Shown here one piece after another: positions 7,021 through 15,933 of a DNA stretch of 64,000 nucleotides. The DNA is from Streptomyces ruber (GTDB lineage: Bacteria; Actinomycetota; Actinomycetes; Streptomycetales; Streptomycetaceae). The notes under the pieces were generated by a model. That model did no database searches. It had not been told where the DNA came from and saw nothing but the letters and a program-made list of their open reading frames with translations. A program made the position numbers and the translations under genes. The first letter of the stretch is position 1. Each line of letters opens with the position of its first letter. Location: the NCBI RefSeq assembly GCF_014648075.1, contig NZ_BMQK01000016.1, forward strand, positions 105,146-169,145, read 5' to 3'.

Positions 7021-9543
7021 TCACCGGGACACCCTTCCGACGACGGTGAGAGCCAGATCACGCGAGGACGCGCCGATCCACACGGTCCGCCGTCCGGTGC
7101 CGAGCACCCAGCCGTGCCGTTCCGGGTCCCAGGACGACAGGGTCCGCCGCCGGACGGTCACGGTGATCCGGCGCCGCTCCCCCGCCCGCAGTGCGAGCCT
7201 CCGGTAACCGCCCAGGACGCGTACGGCCTGGTCGAGCCGGAGGTCCGGGGAGCGGCCCACGTACACCTGCGGGACCGCGACGCCCGCGCGGTCGCCGGTG
7301 TTGCGCACGGTGAAGCCCACGTCGAGCCCTCGCCGCGTCCACCGCGCCGACGGCTCCGCGTAGGAGAAGGAGGTGTACGACAGCCCGTGCCCGAACGGGA
7401 ACAGCGGCCGCACGCCCTTCGCGTCGTACCAGCGGTGGCCGATGTGGACGCCCTCCGCGTACTCCACGGTGCCGTCGACCCCGGGGTAGCGGCGCGGGTC
7501 GCCGGCGACGGGGTGGTGGTCGTCGCCGGCCGGGAAGGACTGGGTGAGGCGGCCGCCCGGGTCGCAGTCGCCGAACAGGACGGCGGCGGTGGCGGCCGCG
7601 CCCTCCTGGCCCGGGTAGTACATCTGGAGCACGGCGGCGGTCCCCTCCAGCCAGGGCATCGAGACCGCGGACGAGGTGTTGAGGACGACGGTGGTGCGCG
7701 GGTTGGCCGCGGTCACCGCCCCGATCAGCTCCTCCTGGTGGCCGGGGAGCGCGAGGGTCGTGCGGTCCAGGCCCTCGGTGGCGTCCTCGTAGGCGAACAG
7801 GACGACGTGACGCGCCTCCCGCGCGGCCTTCACGGCCCGGGCGACCTCCCGTGCGCGGGTGGTGCCGTCGACGCACCGCAGCCGGAACCGCAGCCCGTCG
7901 GCGCCGCCCGCCGCGGTGATCCGCAGCCGGTGGCGGCCCTTCGTCACCGCGGTCGTGGCGCGGCGCACGGACAGTCCGTCAGGCGCGGCGGAGCCGAACC
8001 CGCCGGAGAAGAACTCCTGGTAGCCGGGCTGCTGCGGGAACAGCTCCGCACCGTCGAGCAGCACCTTCGGCCGCTTCGTGGGGTCTCCGTCGTAGTGCAG
8101 GACGAACGTCCACTCGTCGTCCCGGTGCACGGTGAGCGTCCCGTCGTACGCCCAGTCCTTCCCGGCGGCGACGCGCCGCTCCTCGAGGCGGACGGCCGGG
8201 GTGAGGGCGTCCCCGGGCAGTGCCTCGCCGAAGAGGTTCTCGCCGGGCGCGTGGGTGACCCGCGCGTGTGTGCCCGCGCGCCGCCGGATCGCCGTCAGGG
8301 GGCTGTCGGCGTGGTCGGGCACGACGTGGGCGCTCCCGCCGCCGCCGACGAAGGGGCGGGAGCCGGAGGGCCCGATGACGGCGATGTCCCCGGCGCCGGC
8401 CGGCAGGGGCAGCGCCCGGCGTTCGTTCCTGAGGAGGGTGGCCCCGGCCTTGGCGACCTCCAGCGCCACGGCGGCACCCGCGCGCGCGTCACGGCGTGGG
8501 CGGGGCGGGCCGCCGTGGCCGTCGAGCAGTCCGAAGCGGTCCAGTACGCCGAGGATCCGGCGGACGGCCCGGTCGACGTGTCCCTCGGGGACGCCGCCGT
8601 CCCGGACGGCCCGCTCCAGCGCGGCGCCGAAGTACCTGCCGTCCGGCATCTCCATGTCGAGGCCCGCGGCGATCGAGGCGACGGTGCTGTGCGCGGCGGA
8701 CCAGTCGGTCATCACCCAGCCCGCGAAGCCCCAGGTGTCCCGCAGGACCTTGGTGAGCAGGTCCCTGTTCTCGCAGGCGTGGACGCCGCCGACCTTGTTG
8801 TACGCGCCCATCACGGCACCCGCGCCGGCGGTGACGGCCGCTTCGAAGCCGCGCAGTTCGACCTCGTGCAGCGTCTGCTCGTCCACCCGCACGTCGACCG
8901 TCTCGCGGTCCCGCTCCTGGTTGTTCAGCGCGAAGTGCTTGACCGTCGCGACGAGGCCCTCGTCCTGGATGCCGCGGATCTCGGCCGCGACCAGGTCGCC
9001 GGAGAGCAGCGGGTCCTCGCCGAACGTCTCGAAGTTGCGGCCCGCGTACGGGGTGCGGACGAGGTTCACCATCGGGGACAGCAGCACGTCCTGGCCGAGC
9101 GCGCGGCCCTCGCGGCCGATGACCCGGCCGTAGCGGCGGGCGAGGTCCGGGTCGAACGCGGCGGCGAGCAGCACCGGGGCGGGCAGCGCGGTGGCGTGCC
9201 GCGTCACGCGCACCCCGGCGGGGCCGTCGGCCAGCCGGAGCGGGGGGATGCCGAGGCGGGGCACCCCGGGGACGTACCCGGCCTGGCCGAGCGGTGCGGG
9301 ATCGGTGGCGCCGTGCAGGAGGGAGATCTTCTCGGCGAGCGTGAGCCGGGCGAGCAGCCGCTCGACGCGGGCCGGTCCGCCGGAGGAGAGGGAGGTGGTG
9401 GCGGTGTGCGGGGGGACCGTGAGCCCGGTGGCGGTCGCCGCCGTGGCGACCGTGACGGCTCCGCCCAGCAGACGCAGGGCGGAGCGCCGGGACACGGAGG
9501 ACGGGGCGGGAGCGGTGGTGGGGGTGCGGGCGGGGACGGACAC
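7021..9543 (-). CDS. Exported glycoside hydrolase family 3 beta-glucosidase-type enzyme
   Basis: The 840-residue protein begins with a twin-arginine signal (SRRSALRLLGG, residues 18-28) and a hydrophobic stretch, so it should be exported folded by Tat. It then shows the GH3 (beta/alpha)8 domain with nucleophile Asp280 in GWVMTDWSAAHS, an alpha/beta sandwich domain interrupted by a PA14-like insert (about residues 390-540), and a C-terminal fibronectin-III-like domain. GH3 enzymes with PA14 inserts often act on oligosaccharide beta-glucosides or plant glycosides. The gene stands alone with its own terminator, and no sugar-specific regulator or transporter is adjacent. Confidence 0.93.
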   Translation of the reverse strand: MSVPARTPTTAPAPSSVSRRSALRLLGGAVTVATAATATGLTVPPHTATTSLSSGGPARVERLLARLTLAEKISLLHGATDPAPLGQAGYVPGVPRLGIPPLRLADGPAGVRVTRHATALPAPVLLAAAFDPDLARRYGRVIGREGRALGQDVLLSPMVNLVRTPYAGRNFETFGEDPLLSGDLVAAEIRGIQDEGLVATVKHFALNNQERDRETVDVRVDEQTLHEVELRGFEAAVTAGAGAVMGAYNKVGGVHACENRDLLTKVLRDTWGFAGWVMTDWSAAHSTVASIAAGLDMEMPDGRYFGAALERAVRDGGVPEGHVDRAVRRILGVLDRFGLLDGHGGPPRPRRDARAGAAVALEVAKAGATLLRNERRALPLPAGAGDIAVIGPSGSRPFVGGGGSAHVVPDHADSPLTAIRRRAGTHARVTHAPGENLFGEALPGDALTPAVRLEERRVAAGKDWAYDGTLTVHRDDEWTFVLHYDGDPTKRPKVLLDGAELFPQQPGYQEFFSGGFGSAAPDGLSVRRATTAVTKGRHRLRITAAGGADGLRFRLRCVDGTTRAREVARAVKAAREARHVVLFAYEDATEGLDRTTLALPGHQEELIGAVTAANPRTTVVLNTSSAVSMPWLEGTAAVLQMYYPGQEGAAATAAVLFGDCDPGGRLTQSFPAGDDHHPVAGDPRRYPGVDGTVEYAEGVHIGHRWYDAKGVRPLFPFGHGLSYTSFSYAEPSARWTRRGLDVGFTVRNTGDRAGVAVPQVYVGRSPDLRLDQAVRVLGGYRRLALRAGERRRITVTVRRRTLSSWDPERHGWVLGTGRRTVWIGASSRDLALTVVGRVSR

Positions 9544-9688
9544 GGGCCGTCACTCCTTCGTGCGCGTGTCGTGGCGGACCGCGTGGAACACGCCGGCGGG
9601 CGCCGGCTCCCGGCCCTTGCCCACACTCTGCTCCACCGGCGACAGGGCATGCCGCCGGACACCGCGGGTACGGCACGAAAGCGTGACG

Positions 9689-10141
9689 TCAGCCGCCCGG
9701 GCGCAGGGTCCACACCACCGTCATCTCCCCGGTCACGGCGCCGTCGCCGCGCCGTATGGCGACGGACACCGGGAACTCCGGACGCTGTCCGGCGTCCAGT
9801 TCGGCGACGACCTCGGCGGCGGGGCGGCCCAGCGTCGCGGTCGCCGTGACCGGCCCCATCGCCAGCTTCCTGTACGCGATCTCGGCGCCGACCGCGAGCG
9901 GTACGGCCCGGGAGAGCTGCTCCCCGAAGGCCGCGAGCACGACGGCGCCGCTCGCCGACTCGCCCAGCGTGAACATGGCGCCGGCGTGCGGGCCGCCGAG
10001 GTGGTTGTGGTAGTCGCGCTGGTCCGGCAGCGTCACCACGGCCCGCTCCGGCGTCGTCTCCGCGAACTCCAGGTTCAGCGTCCTGGCCATCGGCACCGTG
10101 GCGGCGAGCATCTCGCCGATCGACTTCTGGTCTGCGCTCAT
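9689..10141 (-). CDS. Hotdog-fold thioesterase (PaaI/DUF4442-like)
   Basis: The 150-residue protein has the hotdog-fold pattern HNHLGGPHAGAMFTLGESASG typical of acyl-CoA thioesterase-like proteins. I start at the ATG at 10141 (MSADQKS); an in-frame GTG six codons upstream is also possible, and neither has a clear ribosome-binding site. It is divergent from an MFS transporter and lies upstream of the GH3 gene, with no evident functional link to either. The substrate is unknown. Confidence 0.85.
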   Translation of the reverse strand: MSADQKSIGEMLAATVPMARTLNLEFAETTPERAVVTLPDQRDYHNHLGGPHAGAMFTLGESASGAVVLAAFGEQLSRAVPLAVGAEIAYRKLAMGPVTATATLGRPAAEVVAELDAGQRPEFPVSVAIRRGDGAVTGEMTVVWTLRPGG

Positions 10142-10246
10142 GAGCCGGAGGTTACCCACGAGTAGCCACTGTTGGCCAGGGTGGTGCGGAGGACGGCGCG
10201 AACAAACGATTTGGCACCTCGCTCCCCGGCCCGGGACAGTGTGCCG

Positions 10247-11554
10247 GTGACCTCAGCAGACCCCGTACGCCCCCGGCGCCGCGCCTGGGCGGGCCGCAAC
10301 CACACCCTGCTGACCGCCGCGGCGGTCGTGACGGGCCTGGGCAGCCACGGCGCCCTGATCGCCTCGGCGTTCGCCGTCCTCGAGGCGGGCGGCGACGGCG
10401 GCGACGTCGGTCTGGTCGCGGCGGCGCGCACCCTGCCGCTGGTGCTGTTCCTGCTGGTGGGCGGCGCGATCGCGGACCGGCTGCCGCGGCACCGGGTGAT
10501 GGTCGCGGCGAACACCCTGAACTGCGTCTCACAGGGCGCCTTCGCGGCGCTCGTGCTGACCGGGGAGCCCCAGCTGTGGCAGATGGTGCTGCTGTCGGCC
10601 CTCGGCGGCACCGGACAGGCGTTCTTCGGCCCGGCGGCCGAGGGCATGCTGCTGTCCTCGGTCACCGCCGAGCAGGCGGGGCGCGCCTTCGCGCTGTTCC
10701 GTTTCGCGACGCAGGGGGCGACGCTGACCGGCGCGGCCGTCGGCGGCGCGCTGGTCGCCGTGATCGGCCCCGGCTGGGTGCTCGCGGTGGACGCCGCCGC
10801 GTTCGCGGTCGCGGGGCTGCTGCGCGCCTTCCTCGACGTGAGCCACATCCCGCCGCGTACACCGGGCCACGGCATGCTCGCCGATCTGCGGGACGGCTGG
10901 CGGGAGTTCACCGGACGGACCTGGCTGTGGGCGATCGTCGTCCAGTTCTCCCTGGTCAACGCGGTCGTCACCGCAGCCGACGCGGTCTACGGACCGCAGG
11001 TCGCCCGGGACCACCTCGGCGGGCCGGGCTCCTGGGGCCTGGCGCTCGCCCTGTTCGGCGCGGGCAACGCGGCCGGGGCGCTGCTGATGACGCGCTGGCA
11101 GCCGCGCCGGCTGCTCCTCGTGGGCACGCTGTGCGTGTTCCCGTTCGCGCTGCCGTCCGCCGCGCTGGCCGTACCGCTGCCGCTGTCCCTGCTGTGCGCG
11201 GCGATGTTCGTGAGCGGTCTGTCCATCGAGGTGTTCGGCGTCTCCTGGATGACCGCGCTGCACCAGGAGATACCCGAGGAGAAGCTCTCCCGGGTCGCGG
11301 CGTACGACTGGATCGGCTCGGTGTCGCTGGTGCCCCTGGCCACGGCACTGGCGGGCCCGGCGGAGGGCGGGTTCGGGCGCCCGGCGGCCCTGTGGGGCTG
11401 TGCCGCGCTGGTCGTGGCGGCCACCGCTGCGGTGCTGTGCGTGCGGGACGTACGGGATCTGACGCGGCGCACCGGGCCCGTGGGCGTGAAGCGGCCGGGC
11501 GACGGGCCGGACACGGCCGTCCCGGCCGCCCCGGCGTCCGCCACCGGGGGTTGA
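10247..11554 (+). CDS. MFS family exporter (12 membrane segments)
   Basis: The protein of about 435 residues shows MFS hydrophobic helices throughout, including the loop GGAIADRLPRHRVMVAAN between helices 2 and 3, which matches the MFS signature G-x3-D-R/K-x-G/P-R/K-R. It resembles the enterobactin-exporter/macrolide-efflux-like group common in Streptomyces. The start is uncertain: GTG at 10247 (V-T-S-A-D) is preferred, with GTG at 10241 and TTG at 10172 in the same frame and no clear ribosome-binding site, so a leaderless transcript is possible. The substrate is unknown. Confidence 0.88.
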   Translation: MTSADPVRPRRRAWAGRNHTLLTAAAVVTGLGSHGALIASAFAVLEAGGDGGDVGLVAAARTLPLVLFLLVGGAIADRLPRHRVMVAANTLNCVSQGAFAALVLTGEPQLWQMVLLSALGGTGQAFFGPAAEGMLLSSVTAEQAGRAFALFRFATQGATLTGAAVGGALVAVIGPGWVLAVDAAAFAVAGLLRAFLDVSHIPPRTPGHGMLADLRDGWREFTGRTWLWAIVVQFSLVNAVVTAADAVYGPQVARDHLGGPGSWGLALALFGAGNAAGALLMTRWQPRRLLLVGTLCVFPFALPSAALAVPLPLSLLCAAMFVSGLSIEVFGVSWMTALHQEIPEEKLSRVAAYDWIGSVSLVPLATALAGPAEGGFGRPAALWGCAALVVAATAAVLCVRDVRDLTRRTGPVGVKRPGDGPDTAVPAAPASATGG

Positions 11555-11565
11555 GCCCCGCACGG

Positions 11566-12136
11566 TCAGCGCGGCGGATCGGAGGACGGCCGCGGGGCGG
11601 GCGGGAGGCGTGGCACCGCGTCGCGCAGCGCGCGGGTGGCGGGGTGCGCGGGGTGGCGCAGCACGTCGGCCAGCAGGCCCTCCACCACGACCCGTCCGTG
11701 CCGCAGGACGGCCACGTGCCGGCACAGCCGCTCCACGACCAGCGTCAGCGGGTGCCCGGAGCGGAACCGCACGTGGTCGCGCAGGGTGAACGTCCAGGTC
11801 CGGCGGTCCTTCGACGAGGTCCACCGGGTCGCGAGCACCCCTTCGGCCCTGCCGGTGCCGGCGTCGTACCGGGTGAGCGTCTCGTACGTGTTGGCGAGGG
11901 CCACCATCTCGTCGGAGTAGGAGCGCGCCGGGTCGCACTCGGTCACCAGCCCCGTTCCGATCAGGTGGACGAAGGTGTCGTCGTCCCGGCCGGCCGTACC
12001 GCCCCCGCCGGAACAGCCGCCCACCGCCAGCGACGGCGGCCGCCGCGGTGGCCAGGGGCCGCGGACGGCTCCGCGCGCGGTCCGCTGCGCGGACATCCGT
12101 CCGGGTGGAACGACCGGGGAAAGGCTGCACCGACAT
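11566..12136 (-). pseudogene. Chimeric remnant: N-terminus of peptide-binding lipoprotein fused to C-terminus of oligopeptide ABC ATPase
   Basis: A good ribosome-binding site (GGAGGG) precedes an ATG at 12136 that starts a basic signal-peptide-like stretch (MSVQPFPGRSTRTDVRAAD). The lipobox and mature start (LAVGGCSGGGG) then appear only in the neighbouring frame, so a frameshift has occurred near 12015. The second frame gives about 90 residues of a family-5 solute-binding protein (DPARSYSDEMVALANTYETL, RTWTFTLRDHVRFRSGHPLT). It switches abruptly near 11755 to the last 55 residues of an Opp/Dpp ATPase (VAVLRHGRVVVEG, HPATRALRDAVP). An internal deletion has joined the first and last parts of a former dpp/opp-type operon. 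Confidence 0.85.
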
Positions 12137-12252
12137 GACCGGGCCCTCCGGGACTGGTCCTGCCAGGTTGGCACGCGCGTACGGCTGATCGGCAGCCCCC
12201 GTCGGGCTGTTCGAGCTCCCGCCGGGCCGTACCGTCGCCGGTGCCGCGGGCC

Positions 12253-13098
12253 CTAACCGATGCCGAAGGCGCCCTCCGGCGGCTCCGGCGACGGTACGGC
12301 GTCCTCGTCGCGCACGGGCTCGGCGGCGCCGACGAGCACGCGCAGCGCCGCACCGTGCACGACGCGGGCCGGGAAGGCGTCGGCGGCCGTGCGGCGGGCC
12401 AGCGCCGCGGTGTCGAGCGGCCGGTGGGCGGCGAGGAGCACGGCGTTGCCGAAGCGCCGGCCGCGCAGCACGCCCGGCTCGGCGACCAGCGCGAGCTCGG
12501 CGAAGACCGTGGCCAGCGTGGCGAGCTGGGAGCGCAGGAAGGCGAAGGGCGCGGCGTCCGCGAGGTTGGCGAGATAGACCCCGTCGCCCCGCAGGACGCG
12601 GGCGGCGGCGCGCGTGTACGCGACCGTCGTCAGGTGCGCGGGGACGCGGGAGCCGCCGAACACGTCCGCGACCAGGATGTCGGCGGAGCCGGCCGGTGCC
12701 GCCTCGAGCCAGGCGCGGGCGTCCGCGCCGTGCAGCGTGATCCGCTCCCCGGCCGGCAGGGGCAGGTGTTCGGTGACCAGTTCCAGCAGGCCGCGGTCGG
12801 CCTCGACGACGTCCTGGCGGGAGCCGGGCCGGGTGGCGGCGACGTACCGGGGCAGGGTGAGCGCGCCACCGCCGAGGTGAGCCACGTCGAGCGGCCGCCC
12901 GGGCGCGGCCACCGTGTCCAGCGCGTGCCCGAGCCGCCGCGCGTACTCGAACTCCAGGTGGGCCGGCTCGTCGAGGTCGACGTACGACTGCGGCGCCCCG
13001 TCGACCGTCAGCAGCCAGGCCCGCTCCCGGTCGACGTCCGGCATGAGCTTGGCGGTCCCGTGGTCGGTGACCCGGGTGACGGGTATGGGCTCGTTCAC
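12253..13098 (-). CDS. Spermidine synthase-like SAM-dependent enzyme
   Basis: The 281-residue protein has the Rossmann core of polyamine aminopropyltransferases, with DVAHLGGGALTLPRYV as nucleotide-binding loop and the later DILVADVFGG. The N-terminal beta-domain is short and there is no membrane domain, so this is the soluble spermidine-synthase-like or fused-methyltransferase group often annotated in actinobacteria without proven polyamine activity. It lies directly downstream of tuf3 but beyond the tuf3 terminator, so it probably has its own promoter. Confidence 0.87.
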   Translation of the reverse strand: MNEPIPVTRVTDHGTAKLMPDVDRERAWLLTVDGAPQSYVDLDEPAHLEFEYARRLGHALDTVAAPGRPLDVAHLGGGALTLPRYVAATRPGSRQDVVEADRGLLELVTEHLPLPAGERITLHGADARAWLEAAPAGSADILVADVFGGSRVPAHLTTVAYTRAAARVLRGDGVYLANLADAAPFAFLRSQLATLATVFAELALVAEPGVLRGRRFGNAVLLAAHRPLDTAALARRTAADAFPARVVHGAALRVLVGAAEPVRDEDAVPSPEPPEGAFGIG

Positions 13099-13124
13099 GG
13101 ACCCATTGTGCCGCCGGGCCGCGC

Positions 13125-13162
13125 GGGGCCGGGTGCCCGCACACCTGCGGGCACCCGGCCCC
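13125..13162 (-). terminator. Terminator of tuf3
   Basis: A perfect 17-bp stem (GGGGCCGGGTGCCCGCA and its complement, sharing the A at 13141) with a 4-nt loop lies 5 bp past the tuf3 stop codon on the minus strand. Confidence 0.9.
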
Positions 13163-13166
13163 GTGT

Positions 13167-14345
13167 TCAGCCGACCGAGGTCACCGTCCCCGCGCCGACC
13201 GTGCGTCCGCCCTCGCGGATCGCGAAGCCGAGGCCGGGCTCCAGCGGGACCTCACGGCCGAGCGTGACCGTCATCGTGACGGTGTCGCCGGGCCGGGCGA
13301 CCGCCGTCTCCCCGAGGTCGATGTCGCCGACCACGTCCGCGGTGCGGAGGTAGAACTGCGGCCGGTAGCCGGTCGACACCGGAGTAGTGCGGCCGCCCTC
13401 GCGCGCCGACAGCACGTACACCCGCGCCGTGAAGCGGCGGCCGGGCACGACGCTGCCGGGCGCGGCGACGACGTGCCCGCGCCGTACGGCGTCGCGCGGG
13501 ACACCGCGCAGCAGCAGCGCCACGTTGTCGCCGGCCTGGGCCTCCGCCATCGGCTTCCCGAAGGTCTCCACCCCGGTGACCACGGACTCCAGCTCCGCGC
13601 CGAGCACCTCCACGCGGTCGCCCACGCGGACGGTGCCCCGCTCGACGGCGCCGGTGACGACCGTGCCGCGGCCGGTGATGGTGAGGACGTTCTCCACCGG
13701 CAGCAGGAACGGCGCGTCCAGGTACCGCTCCGGCACGGGCACGTACGTGTCCACCGCGTCGAGCAGCGCCTCGATCGACGCCGTCCAGCGCGGGTCGCCC
13801 GCGAGGGCCTTCAGCCCGGAGACCCGGACGACGGGGACGGAGTCGCCCCCGTAGCCGTGCGCGGTGAGCAGTTCGCGGACCTCCAGCTCGACCAGGTCGG
13901 TCAGCTCCTCGTCCCCCGCGTCCGCCTTGTTGAGGGCGACGACGATGTGGTCGACGCCCACCTGGCGGGCGAGCAGCACGTGTTCGGCGGTCTGCGGCAT
14001 GATCCCGTCGAGCGCGGAGACGACGAGGATCGCCCCGTCGAGCTGCGCCGCGCCGGTGACCATGTTCTTGACGTAGTCGGCGTGGCCCGGCATGTCGACG
14101 TGCGCGTAGTGCCGGGTGCCGGTCTCGTACTCGACGTGCGCGATGTTGATGGTGATGCCACGCGCGGCCTCCTCCGGCGCCTTGTCGATGCGGTCGAAGG
14201 GGACGTAACGGGTGCTGTCGCCGGAGCCGCGCTCGGCGAGCACCTTGGTGATGGCGGCGGTCAGGGTGGTCTTGCCGTGGTCGACGTGACCCATGGTGCC
14301 GATGTTGAGATGGGGTTTCGTGCGGACGTAAGCCGTCTTGGACAT
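13167..14345 (-). CDS. tuf3: Elongation factor Tu, divergent third copy (EF-Tu3)
   Basis: The 392-residue protein is a full-length EF-Tu with GTPase motifs GHVDHGKT, RGITI, DMPGHADY (usually DCPGHADY), NKAD (usually NKCD) and SGLK (usually SALK), followed by domains 2 and 3. The changed residues in G3, G4 and G5 mark it as the divergent paralogue rather than the main tuf1. No rpsL, rpsG or fusA is adjacent. From established knowledge, S. coelicolor tuf3 is dispensable and under positive stringent control. Its function is presumably delivery of aminoacyl-tRNA under special conditions. The ATG is preceded by GAGG. A long structured region lies upstream. Confidence 0.95.
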   Translation of the reverse strand: MSKTAYVRTKPHLNIGTMGHVDHGKTTLTAAITKVLAERGSGDSTRYVPFDRIDKAPEEAARGITINIAHVEYETGTRHYAHVDMPGHADYVKNMVTGAAQLDGAILVVSALDGIMPQTAEHVLLARQVGVDHIVVALNKADAGDEELTDLVELEVRELLTAHGYGGDSVPVVRVSGLKALAGDPRWTASIEALLDAVDTYVPVPERYLDAPFLLPVENVLTITGRGTVVTGAVERGTVRVGDRVEVLGAELESVVTGVETFGKPMAEAQAGDNVALLLRGVPRDAVRRGHVVAAPGSVVPGRRFTARVYVLSAREGGRTTPVSTGYRPQFYLRTADVVGDIDLGETAVARPGDTVTMTVTLGREVPLEPGLGFAIREGGRTVGAGTVTSVG

Positions 14346-15107
14346 GGCGCTGCCTCGAAGTGTTCGGCTGTGCTCAAGTGACGGTTCCGGCGCGGAGAAG
14401 CGGCCGGAACGGGGACCCCGAGGTGTTTCCGACCCTCCCCCTGCGGGGTCCGCCGGACGATCCGGGGAGGGTCAGCTTCGGGCGCCGTCTGCCGCTGCGG
14501 CGGCCGTGCCGATGACGACGAGAAGGGCAGCCTTCGGCGCATCCGCGACTGTCGCGGATGCGGCGCTGAGGAAGGCGTGCCGGAACATGACGCCGATCAT
14601 CTCCGACGCGTCCGCCCGCGTCGAACGATTTTCGTGACGGGTGTGACCACGGGGATCCACGGCCGCCAAAGCGGCTCCGGGGCGTCTTTTGACGAGAGAT
14701 GCTTCACACGGCGACGCACGGCCTGGACGGCGCGGGGGGGCGGGAGGGGCGCGGGAGGGGCGCGGATGAAGCGCGCGCTTCTCCCTGAGCCGCTTGGCGC
14801 GCGCTCACCGCCCGCGCGGCCGACCGCTTCCGAGCCGGTCCGTCCGTGGCGCGCGGCGCGGCTGTCCGCGTCCCGTCTCGCCAGGTCAGCGCGGGGAGGG
14901 ACGGAGAAGTCGCCGTGTTCCACGAAGGCGCGTACGGGTCCCCGGGGCGGCCGCCGAGGTGTACGGAGAGCCGATCCGTGTCAGCGCGATGCCGGCCGGA
15001 GACGGCGTTCCGGTGCCCCGGCCGGGTAACCCGGCGTTCCCCGGCCCGTGGCGGTCGTGAGACGTTCCATACGGCGCTCACACATATCGGTCGGTTACTG
15101 TCGCCGG
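14346..15107. other. 762-bp intergenic region between tuf3 and the TVP38-like gene
   Basis: No conserved gene is visible here. The left half, upstream of tuf3, holds two strong stem-loops (listed separately) and a 42-codon minus-strand frame starting at an ATG at 14600, which begins MIGVMFRHAFLSAAS and ends just before 14472. That short frame spans the second hairpin and could be a leader peptide, but codon evidence is weak. The right half (14700-15107) is purine/GC-rich with no recognisable element; it must contain the promoter of the gene at 15108. Confidence 0.4.
14431..14577 (-). promoter_or_regulatory. Two stem-loops in the tuf3 upstream/leader region
   Basis: The first is a 10-bp inverted repeat, GACCCTCCCC at 14431-14440 with its complement at 14464-14473. 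The second is an 11-bp perfect stem with a 3-nt loop at 14538-14562, enclosed by an outer GCCTTC/GAAGGC pair (from 14530 to 14577). Both lie 85-230 nt upstream of the tuf3 start codon, where a transcript leader could fold. Whether they are transcribed is not known. Confidence 0.45.
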
Positions 15108-15914
15108 ATGCTCGATGCCACCACCCGCTCTGGGGGCACCGCCACGGCCGTTCCCCCGGCCACCGCCACGGAGCTCGCCGCCCCCGCGGCCGCCTCTTCC
15201 CCGTCCCTGTCCGTTCCGCCCGTCTCCCCGACGGGCCCCGCCGCACGCTGCGTCCGCGTGCTGCTCTCCCCATGGGCGCGTTTCTCGCTGCTCCTGGCGC
15301 TCCTCGCGGGCGCCGCGTCGGCCGTCCTGCTGTTCGAACCACAACAGATCCTGACCGGCGGCTGGCCACCGCAGCTCGGGGGCGCCGCCGCCGCGCTCGT
15401 GTACGCCGTCGCGTACGGGCTGTGCACGGTGGCGTTCGTGCCGCGGCCGCTGCTCAACCTGGCGGCCGGCGCCCTGTTCGGCTCCGAGTTCGGCCTGGCG
15501 GCCGCGCTGGGCGGCACGGTGCTCGGGGCCGGGATCGCCTTCGGCCTCGGCCGGCTGCTCGGACAGGACGCGCTGCGGCCACTGCTGCGCGGCCGCGTGC
15601 TGCAGGCGGTCGACGGACAGCTCAGCCGGCACGGCTTCCGCTCGATGCTGGCGGCCCGGCTGTTCCCCGGCGTGCCGTTCGCGGCGTCGAACTACTGCGC
15701 CTCCGTCTCCCGCATGGGCTGGCTGCCGTTCCTGCTCGCCACGGGGCTCGGCTCGATCCCGAACACCGCGGCGTACGTGGTGGCCGGCGCCCGCGCCTCG
15801 ACGCCGACCTCGCCCGCGTTCCTGATCGCCATGGCGTGCATCGCCGTACCGGCCCTGATCGGCGCGGTGGTGGCCTGGCGCAAGCGCCACCACCTGCGGC
15901 CCACGGGCCGGTGA
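15108..15914 (+). CDS. TVP38/TMEM64 family membrane protein (VTT domain)
   Basis: The 268-residue membrane protein has an Ala/Pro-rich cytoplasmic N-terminus, then the VTT core FVPRPLLNLAAGALFGSEFG followed by GTVLGAGIAFGLGRLLG and ARLFPGVPFAASNY. It is distantly related to DedA; members are thought to move or flip lipids. The start is taken at the ATG at 15108 (MLDATTRSG). Longer in-frame GTG starts back to 15048 exist and no clear ribosome-binding site favours either. It is convergent with the cupin gene and the two share a hairpin between their ends. Confidence 0.87.
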   Translation: MLDATTRSGGTATAVPPATATELAAPAAASSPSLSVPPVSPTGPAARCVRVLLSPWARFSLLLALLAGAASAVLLFEPQQILTGGWPPQLGGAAAALVYAVAYGLCTVAFVPRPLLNLAAGALFGSEFGLAAALGGTVLGAGIAFGLGRLLGQDALRPLLRGRVLQAVDGQLSRHGFRSMLAARLFPGVPFAASNYCASVSRMGWLPFLLATGLGSIPNTAAYVVAGARASTPTSPAFLIAMACIAVPALIGAVVAWRKRHHLRPTGR

Positions 15915-15932
15915 CCGCCTCACCGGCGGTCC
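15914..15932. terminator. Small bidirectional hairpin between convergent genes
   Basis: GACCGCC and GGCGGTC form a 7-bp stem with a 5-nt loop, exactly between the stop codons of the TVP38-like gene and the cupin gene. Confidence 0.55.
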
Positions 15933-15933
15933 G

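Noticed and set aside
6871..9849. Plus-strand open frame of 992 codons
   Set aside because: It is the antisense shadow of the GH3 glycosidase, a common effect in high-GC DNA. Composition is Gly/Arg/Val-rich without any family motif.
10529..13144. Minus-strand open frame of 871 codons
   Set aside because: It runs antisense to the MFS gene and out of frame through the next two genes; only the stretch near 12136 (signal peptide of the broken SBP) is meaningful.
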